64,000 bases of DNA from NCBI GenBank assembly GCA_949358305.1, contig OX442317.1, forward strand, positions 806,001-870,000, read 5' to 3'. The notes beneath the pieces are model-generated. The model searched no databases and was not told where the DNA came from. It saw nothing but the letters and a program-made list of their open reading frames with translations. The DNA comes from Strigamia acuminata (taxonomy: Eukaryota; Arthropoda; Chilopoda; Geophilomorpha; Linotaeniidae). Made by a program: the position numbers and the translations under genes. This document shows, piece after piece, positions 47,601-59,102 of the stretch. The stretch's first letter is position 1. Every line of letters begins with the position of its first letter.

Positions 47601-47961
47601 AAATGGCGTCATTACAAGCGGTTTTTACGGTGTCTTTCCCCCTAAAGTCATCCTACCCACCGACTGCGGCGTATTTTGGGCCGCCTCGGAGTTCATGATG
47701 ACCGGTGTCAGCGGATGGCAGCACTACATGTGCGAAGAGTACGGCGTGGTAATTGCCCTAGAATTTATCAACCCGCACTTAGGAACAAATAAGTACGGCC
47801 TCATGCTCAGGGCATTTGGTGGCATGGAGGGCATATTACATCTGCACCACGAAGCCTCCCAGGGTTCCGAGGCATCTTTTAACATATTCATCAGTGAAAA
47901 GAAAAGATTTTGTCCCTGTACCGATCAAAAGATTTTCGAAAATTTCGGCAAGTTTGAATAA
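41615..47961 (+). CDS. Small secreted protein, copy B, with Copia and MITE in its intron
   Basis: Exons 41615-41720 and 47486-47961 give 193 residues, the same structure as copy A. The signal peptide is identical up to AEEDRS; the mature part differs at scattered sites (SGFYGVF for SGYYGVF; EFMMTGVSG for SYCLTSVSG; loss of the last NETIQ). Cysteines are kept except the one in the SYCL/EFMM segment. The 5.8 kb intron holds the Copia element (41,879-46,652) and a TIR element (46,980-47,470) that ends 15 bp before exon 2. The acceptor (TATCTGTTTCAG) survives, so the gene may still be spliced, but expression could be affected. Function unknown; see copy A for the fold hypothesis. Confidence 0.65.
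41879..42093 (+). repeat. Copia 5' LTR
   Basis: 215 bp, starts TGTTGTTTTATTG and ends AAAAACTACA. No difference seen from the 3' LTR. Confidence 0.96.
42094..42123 (+). promoter_or_regulatory. Primer-binding site for an internal stretch of initiator tRNA-Met
   Basis: Begins right after the LTR: GGTTATGGGCCCAGCACGC and onward, about 30 bp. Its complement reads as the D-arm through anticodon loop of eukaryotic initiator tRNA-Met (GCTGGGCCCATAACC). This is the half-tRNA priming known from Drosophila copia, not the usual tRNA 3' end. Confidence 0.88.
42215..46315 (+). CDS. Copia gag-pol polyprotein
   Basis: 1,366 residues, uninterrupted. Gag with CCHC zinc knuckle CHGCGKIGHKIADC (about residue 238); aspartic protease DSGASSH (about 294); integrase HHCC zinc finger (about 437-472) and catalytic DDE core (Asp in HSDVCGP about 499, Asp in RSDNGKE about 562, Glu in NGVSERMN about 597); reverse transcriptase with YVDDFIIA (about 1,039); RNase H with YTDADWG (about 1,212) and SSTEAEYMAL (about 1,253); ends ADVLTKGL...EIV. 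Every catalytic motif is present. The GC content and codon use are higher than in neighbouring introns. Usual Copia polyproteins have about this length. Confidence 0.97.
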   Translation: MANGGGNSARIEALGKENFDTWKIQMEAILDQRDLLVHAEGTSKRPETIEGNAKRVKEIETWEKSDRTAKNDILLNIKQSELRMAKNCNTANELWKKLHSVYQSKGPARKITLLKRLATHKMADGENVENHLKEFFELVDKLLDMDFKMPEDFTTILLLLSLPNSYDNFRCAIESQDKLPSLEVLEGKIKDESIARGKGKEDVSDAMMARKTFQKRKQPKKYGDENSNSTEKPAFKYKCHGCGKIGHKIADCRSKSKKESASRAEKSKYELFFCEQIETALISETSRPKNWCLDSGASSHMCSNDSTFSTIEFLKNQKLSLASKASTKIDGKGTAKIVVNTGNGNVKLDLAETLLVRDLRTNLMSVGKITERGHKVIFDDKSAEVINPKGEIVFTAEKRNGLYYIVDETEDAATAAEIEVGTGSKPAKPASTKIQEWHKRLGHLNESSLKILNEKADGMNLEKDAKLPTCETCIEGKHASTKFPDSTSKSEKLLELVHSDVCGPMPTKSMNGSRYFVTFTDDKSRWCKVYFLKHKSEVFEAFKSFKTFCERETGCALKVLRSDNGKEYVNKKFDTYLQENGIKRQTSVERTPEQNGVSERMNRTLIEMARCMLLQAKLPNSYWAEAINTACHIRNKCPTRSLENEIPHQVWTGRKPNVDYFRVFGSRVFALDKKPNKGKFEPKSKECILIGYWDGSKAYRLWSKSENKIIKSRDVKFVEKSENETNEECEENDNNNNFNDILTDCRTDQIENGTEISEDEVESAGENEPDNEDERETQHEEAEPRQNENAQIIPRRSSRTPKPYPNRNGDPPRKKYTRKNPTTTNEVLDEIAQIAILDDPTTAAEALNGNDPQEWMKAMKDEYDALIENETWEECDRPKNRNVIGCRWVLRTKFEADGSIERRKARLVAKGYAQQPGIDYFETYAPVARPGSIRMMMAIAAELGLTVHQMDAITAYLNGEIEEEIFMEFPEYLEFIAGIKIKKGKVCRMRKALYGLKQSGRQWYKKLDEKLQKHGLKPTNADPCVYYQTNGEVITLVAIYVDDFIIATNCKRNLEKLKSNLKSEFKMKDLGQIHYCLGIEFKQDEKTKSITMAQKKYVKDILNRFGMQDCSKNTTPLDANQKLQKNKKKEDGTDEELLDPEKFPYQSLIGSLMYLAVCTRPDISYTVSALSQYNTCFTGTHWTAAKRVLRYLKHSSNLGLKFEKTGKDLVGYTDADWGANLDDRRSYTGYCFKLANATICWEARKQKTVATSSTEAEYMALADASKEAIYLRNFLDEIKYINKKKETTLIYSDNQGAHKLVRNPIFHSRTKHIDIRHHFVRETCERGDIDIEFLESEKMVADVLTKGLFKPKHEELIAQFGLKEIV
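46438..46652 (+). repeat. Copia 3' LTR
   Basis: 215 bp, preceded by the polypurine tract AGGGGAAG (46,430-46,437). Confidence 0.96.
46980..47470. mobile_element. TIR element (MITE) in the intron of gene B
   Basis: 29-bp perfect terminal inverted repeats beginning GAGAGTTTGCGGGATGCATT. Subterminal copies of AAGGGAAAAA and of a TAGTGTATCGT-like unit occur in both orientations. Flanks TATTA on both sides (46,975-46,979; 47,471-47,475); the empty site in gene A reads GCTATTATTTG, confirming the insertion. Non-coding, 491 bp. Superfamily unassigned (target duplication 3-5 bp). Confidence 0.92.
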
Positions 47962-48057
47962 AACTATTCAATAAACGAAATGACCTAAATCTCAAATTCT
48001 TTCATTTCAATAAAAACCAAACTACAAAGTACGAAATAAGTATAAGTAGTCTCTACT

Positions 48058-48307
48058 CAGGGCCGGACTTAGGTAAGCACAACATTTTTTTGGCGCCCCC
48101 TTCCCCCAAAACATTTAATTTAAAAAAATTTAAAACTGCACTTACTATTATCTCTTTATATGTAATAAATACAAATACACGCAACAAAGAAAAACTTTAC
48201 TTATACAAAATCTAAAGTAATCGACATCTTTTCGTGGGAAATTATGGGATTTTTTTCCAGGGCCCCGATGCAACTGCTTAGTTTGCTTATGCGTAAATCC
48301 GGCCCTG
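48058..48307. mobile_element. hAT-type MITE downstream of gene B
   Basis: Duplicate of the element at 39,557-39,821, with the same ends (CAGGGCCGGACTTAG ... CCGGCCCTG) and about 15 bp of internal deletion. Confidence 0.85.
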
Positions 48308-49266
48308 TCTACATGCAAGACGCCATCTGTCGGACGACTTTCTTAAGGACCCAACCCTTCATTCACACCGAGAACTGCGAAAACCACACGTGGCAGATGT
48401 TCTTGCCATAGAAACAGTACAGTAAGTGCCCTACGTACGAACATTTTCACAAGTCCAATTACGCAAAGGTGTATAAGGTAGACAAATTGTCAATCCTAAT
48501 CTAAGAAAACATTTTTAATCTTATTTTTTTTCATTAGAAATTAATAAAGCTACATACTCAAGTACTCAAACTTGTAAGACACGCAAAATTTCAAGTTTAT
48601 ATCTTTGAAAGTTTATAACTCGAATGTTCGTTCAGTATGTAGAGGACTCGCTGTATCTCCACCACACGGATGAGATAACAACTGGGATTTCCAGCACGTC
48701 ACCCATCCAAGTACCGACCAGACCCAATGCTACTTAACTCCTACGTTCTAATGAAAACAGGTGATCAAACCATTTAACTTCAATCACAACATCATTACAC
48801 ACTTCCAAATCACCACCACAGCACATGTGTAAACCTCAGCTGCCAAAAACCACACAAAAAATCCAAAATAATATCCAAAAATATTTATTTACAATTTTTT
48901 TCCCAAAAAAAAAAAAAAAAAAAAAAAAGAAACTTACATGTGAACACAACTTCCAACATTAAACAAACACGAATAAACTGCCAGCTTGACTATTACCCGC
49001 CGTAAAAACACGGCGCATATAAAACCTGTGCCAACATTGTACATGTGTAATCAACTGGCTCACCGCGTCGTCACCGTCGACAACACGAAAAGACGCGCAC
49101 AAAAAGCGCACTCGATTGGTCTTTCACGCACCTGGCGCTCGGGACGTCATCCAAATAACCAAACACACCCCCGCATCACCGCTCCAACAAGTGCATGACG
49201 GGATCATAACGCCTCTTAATTATATATCCAGTGCAATGCATCACTTCTCCCTTTTGCAGTTCCCCG
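48308..49266. other. Spacer between the array and the PC1 gene
   Basis: 48,308-48,498 continues the flank shared with gene A. After this come the 5S-derived piece, a poly-A run (48,907-48,928), and a probable 5' UTR for PC1 with an acceptor (CTTTTGCAG, 49,251-49,259) just before the start codon. Confidence 0.5.
48670..48792 (-). pseudogene. 5S rRNA-derived sequence (pseudogene or SINE3-like head)
   Basis: Read on the minus strand, it follows the 5S rRNA pattern: GAGTTAAGTAGCATTGGGTC, then GGTCGGTACTTGGATGGGTG and CTGGAAATCCCAG, with several substitutions from a normal 5S gene. The 5' third is weaker. The internal promoter boxes are recognisable. It may be a SINE head, because the minus-strand continuation ends in an A/T-rich tail near 48,520. 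Confidence 0.6.
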
Positions 49267-52200
49267 ATGCGCTTCATCGGGCATTGGATCCCTCTCTTGC
49301 TTTTGGGGCTGGCCCCCTGGGTACACGGAGTGCACTACTTCAACCAATGGGCAGTACACATACTAGGAGGCGAGGAAAACGCAGCCAGGATCGCCAGAGA
49401 CTTGGACTACATCAATAGGGGACAGGTGAGTCACCAACTAAGGCGAGTCAAGAGCCCTTATCATTTACACACCGACCAGGTGTTTATTCAATGGCCTCTT
49501 TTGTCAGCCGCACCATCTGTTCAATGTTCTGTTCAACAATACAATTGATATTGATGCGTAGCTTTTTTCCTCGTTAAATGCCGTCTTTTGATCGACCTTC
49601 ATTTTTACTTCATTTTCCTTCTCAGTCGTAGATAGATTAAAGCGCTTCAGTTCTTTGGTGCTTGATGATTAGGACTCGAGTTGATGACTCTTGTACCCAA
49701 TCTGGTTTTATGAGAGATTTTAGTGTTTGCTCTGTGCTGATAAGTAGCACCTGCAGTGCCACGATCAACTCCAATTTCCTCTCTATTTTCCACGACAGAT
49801 TGATAACTTTGACAATGTATATCTCATGGAAAAAGAGAACCACCCTCAAAGGTCGAGAAGACACGCGAACCACCTAACCAAACGCCTTACCGACGACGTC
49901 AGGGTGAGATTGCTTAACTAATTAACTAATCCAATGGATTAATCACAGTTTGGTGCACCAGGTCGTGTGGGCGGAGCAGCAATATGCAAAAACGAGGGAC
50001 AAACGAAGAGTTCTTGATGTGTCGGATGTCCAAGAAGAAAACCCCTTCAACGACCCTCTTTGGCCTCATCAATGGTATCTGGTAAATTATTCTTTTTTAA
50101 ATGGTAAAACATTTTTTTTCAATTAAAATCATCATTTCTACAGAAAGACACGAGGGACCTCCAGTTTCACAAGTTGCCAAAACTAGACCTAAATATAAAG
50201 GAATGTTGGAATCAAGGCTTCACTGGCAAAGATATCGTCGTATCTATCATCGACGACGGTATACGAATATGAACGTTCCAAAAGGATCCAAATGTTCAAT
50301 ATTCAAATTAAATCTATTTCTAGGACTCGAGTGGAACCACACGGACATCAAGCAGAACTACGTTAGTGCCGACTACAGTAAGTGCATTCGAAAAGTCATT
50401 TGCACTAAACGACTAGCGCAACTGCTAGTGTAAATGTCAAGCTAAATGACCCAATTTTCGACTTTAAAAATAAATTTGTGTAAATAAATTAGCACATGAA
50501 AATGTGTAACAATCAGATTGTGACATATAAGAATACTAGATTCTGCAGTTCTGCACGTGTTATACCACATTAAAATAGTTGCTTTGCACGACAATGTTCG
50601 TGTAAAGAAAATTAAAACGTGGCGTGCAGGTCGTTTCCGTTTAACCAATTTGCACGACATTTACCGTACAAGAATTAATTCGTGTAAATGTGTTTACACT
50701 TGTTTTAACGACTTTTCGAATGCACCTAGTATATTCTTCCATTTTTTTTTAATTTGTAATTTCATGTATAATTTCATTCAGGACCCATTTGCTAGTACCG
50801 ATGTAAACGATAACGATTCGGACCCATTCCCACGCTACGACGAGTACGATACCAACCGACACGGCACAAGATGCGCTGGGGAAGTGGCCATGGTTGCTAA
50901 CAATGCCAAATGCGGTGTCGGAGTCGCGTACAATGCGAAAATAGGAGGAATTCGAATGCTGGACGGTCATTTGAGCGATATTGTAGAAGGACGCGCATTG
51001 TCCTTCAATGTGACCCACATTGACGTGTTCAGTGCGTCGTGGGGTCCTTCGGACGACGGACGCACCGTCGACGGACCCGGAAGACTCGCACAAGCGGCCC
51101 TCCAAATGGGCATCCAAGGAGTAACGACAAATCGCACGTTATTCGTGTCGCTATTAAACCGTTAAACCTTTTGTTTCAAGGGCCGAAAGGGGAAGGGGCT
51201 CATTTACGTGTGGGCATCCGGCAATGGCGGCCTCAAGGGCGACAATTGCAATTGCGACGGATACACCGCGAGTATTTACACTCTATCCATCGGATCGGCT
51301 TCGCAGCACGGAAAATTCCCATGGTATGGTGAAAAATGCGCCTCCACTATGGCCTGCACTTACTCGAGCGGCGCGTACACCGATCAGAAAATAGTACGTG
51401 TACATCACCACCAGGGGCGGAGCGATTAATTAAAACAAACAAAAAGAATTAAATCTCCCCCAAACGCACATTTTAAATTGAAAACTCGTATAAAAACGAA
51501 TTTCTCTTTCAAAAGTCTAGTACCGATTTGCACAACCAATGTACCATCGATCACACTGGCACCTCGGCGGCAGCTCCATTAGCAGCGGGAATTGTAGCCA
51601 TAATTCTCGAAGCCAAGTACGCTTAAAATACCTGAGTGTCATAACTCATAAGGAAAATTAAAAACTTGAATTAATTTTCATTCTGTGTATTTATAATGAA
51701 GGCCTGAATTAACATGGAGGGATGTGCAACATTTGGTTGTCTGGACTTCCGAGTATGAAAACCTAAAGCAAAATTCCGGGTGGTCGACCAACGGAATTGG
51801 GCTCAAATTCAACTCCAAGTTCGGATTTGGGATGATGAACGCAGCTGCAATGTTAAAAGCTGCACAAACGTGGACCTTGGTACCGGAAAAGAGCATTTGT
51901 CATCTCGACGCTTCGGAAAAGTAGGCCTAAACTCACTTCGAGGTGTCAGACACTAACCTTTGGTTTTGCAGGTTTCCCAAAGCGATTTCGAGCGGTCAGC
52001 AGTTGGAAATTAAGTTTGATTTGAAGAACTGCGATGTTAATTACTTGGAGCACGTACAAGTTGTCGTTAATATCGAATACAACCGTCGCGGTGCCTTGGA
52101 AGTAGATTTGCAATCACCTAGTGGTAAAAAACAGAATTAAAACTAATTTACACTTTTCTTTTCTTTTTTTTTACATGTTTGCTTTATGTTTTAGGCACAA

Positions 52201-52723
52201 AAACTAACCTATTGTTCCCACGTTCGAAGGATTTCTCGACGTATGGGTTTCAAGATTGGACGTTCATGTCGGTACACACTTGGGGTGAAAAGCCGCACGG
52301 CGAATGGCGCGTCGTTATTGCCGATAAAACGTCCGAAACGAACACGGGGCAAGTGAAATCGGCAACGTTAGTTGTTCACGGCACTAAAGAAATGCCTGAA
52401 CACATGAAAAACAGACCGACGCCTTCAGATTTATCAAATTCAATCGTTTCCAGCGAAGAGGTGATTGAAACCAAAATGGTGGCATTGTTGTGACAATTCC
52501 AGTATAGTTGTGAACGCACAACATCATACGCCACGCAAACAATAACTCACAACTATACTGGAATTAAACTTATTACTTACTATTATTACAGGACGACAGA
52601 CAGGACGAAGACGAACGAGAAACTGCAAATTCTCTCGACTGGAACGACTTAGTGGGCCAGAATTTAAACCGAAGAGATTCGGACGAACCAGAAATTGAGT
52701 GGCACTTTAATTTTCCTTGGTGA
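49267..52723 (+). CDS. PCSK1: Prohormone convertase 1-like (kexin/furin family serine protease)
   Basis: Processes peptide precursors at dibasic sites in the secretory pathway. Exons 49267-49425, 49799-49903, 49962-50081, 50144-50258, 50324-50361, 50782-51120, 51181-51393, 51516-51616, 51702-51920, 51972-52123, 52195-52460, 52592-52723 give 652 residues. Signal peptide ([12 protein letters not shown]), prodomain ending RDKRR, catalytic Asp in SIIDDG, His in [10 protein letters not shown], oxyanion Asn in WASGNGG, Ser in HTGTSAAAP. The Asn separates it from PC2, which has Asp there. [10 protein letters not shown], the P domain with EHVQ...YNRRG, and [10 protein letters not shown] favour PC1 over furin. 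No transmembrane or Cys-rich tail; a short acidic C-terminus ends [10 protein letters not shown]. Exon 5 uses donor TAC|GTTAGT; the stronger-looking GTAAGT 16 bp later would break the frame. Confidence 0.93.
50381..50727. mobile_element. Foldback/TIR element in a PC1 intron
   Basis: Ends AGTGCATTCGAAAAGTCATT and, inverted, AGGTGCATTCGAAAAGTCGT, flanked by AGTA on both sides (50,377-50,380; 50,728-50,731). Internal inverted copies of TTTACAC/GTGTAAA occur along it. Same end motif as 38,585-38,953 and related to 16,045-16,198. Non-coding. Confidence 0.8.
52495..52565. repeat. Perfect 19-bp hairpin in the last PC1 intron
   Basis: Arms AATTCCAGTATAGTTGTGA (52,495-52,513) and its exact inverse (52,547-52,565) with a 33-nt loop, taking up half of a 131-bp intron. 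Confidence 0.9.
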
Positions 52724-52933
52724 ATGAAGAACGAAAGAAAAATAAAAGAAAATAAAAGCAAAATTTAAAAAAAATGTAATAAAACATTATTTTTACATAC
52801 ACTCGCAGCAATAAAAATTTAAAAAAATCAATCTAAACCGATTTTTCATTTAAATTCCGCGCGCACTCACCACATCCCATCACTTCACCACCAGACGGCG
52901 CGATAGGCGTTAGTGCTGCACCGCATAGCAGTG

Positions 52934-55687
<2,754 letters not shown>

Positions 55688-56069
55688 CATCACGGGTAAA
55701 TATCCGAGGGGGCAATGAGTTTAAATGGATCTAATTTCAATTTTGTTTTTTCCACAGATGCATAATTTTCTACTCAATTAAAAATCTCCTTTCTGCATGT
55801 TAGACATTTAATGGATTTGCTATGAATGTGTGTTAGCTCAACATAATCATTTCATAATCGAACTCGCCACCAAACTTAACAAACAAAAAATAGATTTTTA
55901 TATTTCAGGGATCATCTAAGAGTTGTCTTGTGATAAAAGGACCAACAATACTTCAATTTAAACTTTTTTTTTCTATTTTACTAATATTTTATCTCTATGT
56001 AATTAAATATTTTTATTTTAATAAAACAACAAAAATATTCAAATCGAACGTTTTGCTCGTTATTTCAAT

Positions 56070-57551
56070 TTACCACACACTAGCCAGACATTTCGGTTCG
56101 TATTGTTTCGTCAGCAGATCAAAATCCCTTTCCTAAGAAAACAAATATATATTTTTCTCAGAAAAAAAAAAAAAAAATTTCTAATATACAAACCTTGGCG
56201 TTTAATTCCTTAATGAATGCGTGCGAAGCGAACGAGTCCTTCAATTGGCTGAGATATCGGTTTGCAACTTCCGGTGGTTTGCCGAGATGTTGGGCCAAAA
56301 CGATCATATTGATCAACGTGTCCGGATTATTCCCGTCCTAAGAAAAACGAATAAAAAAGCTCAATTTCAAATGGAATAAATCAAAAAACATTCGGGAAGT
56401 GCGGACTTTGTCTAGAGCTTCTTGGAGCGCGGACTCGGCTTCTTCGTACTTCATTTGCGCGATAAAACAAGCGGCTTGCCCATTTAAAAGCAGCGGAGTC
56501 GGGGAATGTTTGTCGCTCAGCTCTTGATAAATATAATACGCATCTTGAAGTTTTTCACCTCCCTAGATGAATTAAATTCAATTCAATTAAATTAAATTAA
56601 TTAAATCATATTGCCTACCATCGCCAAGTTGAGCCAGGCGTTTGCCAGTTGCGTTAAAGTGGCGTCGTCGTCTTTTTCTTGCATTCGCTTCAGCTCTTTT
56701 CTAGCCAGTTCGATGCGATCAATTTTCAAGTGGATTTGTAACGTGAGCGCTGCGCTAAAATTTGATAAGAAAATATTTTTAAAAAAATTAAATTTCTGCT
56801 TTCATTAATCATTTCCGGAACTGCCACACATCCGAGATTTCACTCTTGGCACCGAAATTACAAAAAAAATGAATTTTCTTGACCAAAAAAATCCATTCTT
56901 TCTCTTTCTGGTCGCCATTTTTCGTGTCTGACAGCTCCTGATCATTTCTCACCATTCCAAACTTTCAGATTGGTGTAAAATCCTGAGTGCCGCGTCATAA
57001 TTCTGCAAAATCAAACGTTAAAACACGAAAACAACTTTTATACCGTATCGTAGTTACGTACTTGTTCGTGATAATAGATAGAGGCAGCGACCAACATGAA
57101 GATATGATCGGACACATCGATACTGGACATTTTCTCGTCTAATTTCAACACAATTTGGTCCCTAAATTTCAAAAGAATTATTAAGAATGGCACGTCAGCG
57201 TAGCCCACAGTTCGATTTACACCTTCTGTTTTCGTTTGCCAGATAGTCGGCCAACAATTTCAACGTTTGGAGCTCCGGAGCCGATGCGCCGTGAATTTCG
57301 TCCATAACGACTCGGTATTTTCTTTGAGCGATGTACGCTCGGTACAGGAAAAGGTCTCGTTCAAGTTTCGATTCCGGGGAATTCGGCTGTCAAACAAAAT
57401 TGTTCAAAGTTAAAACGATAATAAATTGTAACTTCTAGAAATCTGTTACCTTAAGTTTTTGGGCCTCATTTATGCAGTGTTGATAGTTCCCGATGTAAAA
57501 ACTAATTCGGACGTCGAATAACTCGTCGGTGTCTGATTGTTGTGGCGCCAT
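56070..57551 (-). CDS. COPE: Coatomer subunit epsilon
   Basis: Subunit of the COPI coat for Golgi-to-ER and intra-Golgi vesicle traffic. Exons in coding order: 57551-57450, 57386-57223, 57161-57062, 57002-56953, 56754-56619, 56562-56407, 56337-56194, 56132-56070; 304 residues against about 308 in human. Conserved runs: [63 protein letters not shown], and [20 protein letters not shown]. These form the TPR-like helical solenoid of the family. Convergent with ANKDD1 (383 bp between stops) and divergent from TPGS2. Confidence 0.96.
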
Positions 57552-57711
57552 TTTGAATGCCAACGTGTAAATGATCCAGCAGATGTATAAAAATTAAAAA
57601 ATATCAGTACATTGTTATTTATTCGATTTATTATTATCGCCAATAAATGAAAATAAATTATTACACTTTAAAGACAATTATAAATTCATTTTTTTCCTTC
57701 ACTGTGTCACC
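57552..57711. promoter_or_regulatory. 160-bp bidirectional promoter between COPE and TPGS2
   Basis: The two start codons are only 160 bp apart and point away from each other. The interval is AT-rich and has no clear TATA box. Both promoters must lie here. Confidence 0.65.
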
Positions 57712-58838
57712 ATGACAACAAATACAACAAGCATGGCGGAAGCAGAATCAACAACTCGAGCCAAAATCATCGACGCCGTAACCTTGGGACTAATTGAATC
57801 ATTAGGTAAAGTCTCCAGTGTAAATAACAGAAAAATATATTTTTTAAATTTAATCTCACAGAAAATTATCCGAACGTCTGCGACGTAAAGGTGAAACTAA
57901 ATAACCCAGTGAGCAAAACCGATTTGGCATCGTGGGAACAGGTTGGAAAATAAAAACGAAATAAAAAATTGAAATAAATAAATAAAATAAACAAAAATAA
58001 TAAAAGTAATTTTTATAAATATCTAGACGTATGTTTGCATCCTCCCGCCGGATTTAAAGTCCTTTTATTTAACCTGCGATGGATTGACAATCGATTGGAA
58101 ATACCGAATCAATGGTATTGTATACAAAAATCGATAAAAACAGACGTAAAAATGGCACTTTTCATTGCAATTTTTACTCAGGCAAGAAAAAAATCCCTTT
58201 GGGTCATCTTCATATCAACTCGCTGCCCGACCTCGTCAAAATTGGACCTGTCAATCAAAGCGCGAACGATTCAATAACGATAATCGACACCGAATGTGAC
58301 GACGCAAAGGAAACGTCGAGTAAAAATAGCCAGCAAAACATTAACTTTATTATTCCTAAATGATTTTAATAAATGTTCTTATTTTCAAAAAGAATTATCA
58401 ACACCAACATTTAAAAGCAACTGTAAAATATTCCAACTCGATCAACTAGAAGACAAAAGTCGCGTTTGCTTGGTTTATCACTTGCCAAAAGACGGCAGCC
58501 AGGAATTAAAGAACCCCACAATCTGGTACCTGGACAACGCCCTTAGATGGACTTTCATGGCCAAACGATTTACGAGTTATTATCGGCTACTTTTGGCACA
58601 CATGGGTCTCCCATTGTGGCAAAAACTAATGACAACAACGGGCTTACCCGATCACACACGAGTTAATAACAATTCTAACCGAAAACTATCGATTTTTAAC
58701 AAAATAATTGCATTTAATTTAGATTAATTAATTTCTTTGTCTGTTTAGAAATGGTACCAAACATTTGCGCCTACTCGATTCCTACAAACGGAAAAAAATT
58801 CGTATCAAGCTGGATTCGTAGTACAAACGAGTGAATAA
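57712..58838 (+). CDS. TPGS2: Tubulin polyglutamylase complex subunit 2
   Basis: Non-catalytic subunit of the TTLL1 tubulin polyglutamylase complex (cilia, neurons), with a SUKH-like fold. Exons 57712-57805, 57862-57941, 58027-58114, 58182-58319, 58393-58661, 58749-58838 give 252 residues. Matches to the family: SWEQ followed by ILPPDLKSFYLTCDGLTIDW, KIPLGHLHINSLPDL, RVCLVYHLPKDG, TIWYLDNALRWTFMAKRFTS, YYRLLLAHMGLPLWQ, and KWYQTFAPTRF. The vertebrate Lys/Ser/Pro-rich tail is missing. A second in-frame ATG (57,733) is an alternative start. AATAAA overlaps the stop codon. Ends 264 bp from the convergent glucosylceramidase gene. Confidence 0.92.
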
Positions 58839-59102
58839 ATGTCCGTAACTAGTGATTTACTTCCGAGTATGTTATCTTAGTAAATATGTAAACATTTGAT
58901 ATGTCGTAAACTTAATTGAATCAAACGGTCAAATCTCTACGCTGATATGAACGCACAACAATCGAAAACATGGAAGACATTTAACAAAACAATTAACAAA
59001 ACATTCGTCGTATCGATCAAATTTGAGCTGAATTCAACAAAATCAAAATGTACATCACAACAAATTGCATGACTAGAACCGAAAAGTTAAAACCCAACAA
59101 CT

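Noticed and set aside
50362-50378. Use of the strong donor GTAAGT at 50,378 for PC1 exon 5
   Set aside because: It would add 16 bases and break the frame into exon 6; the GTTAGT donor at 50,362 gives the conserved NYDP joint.
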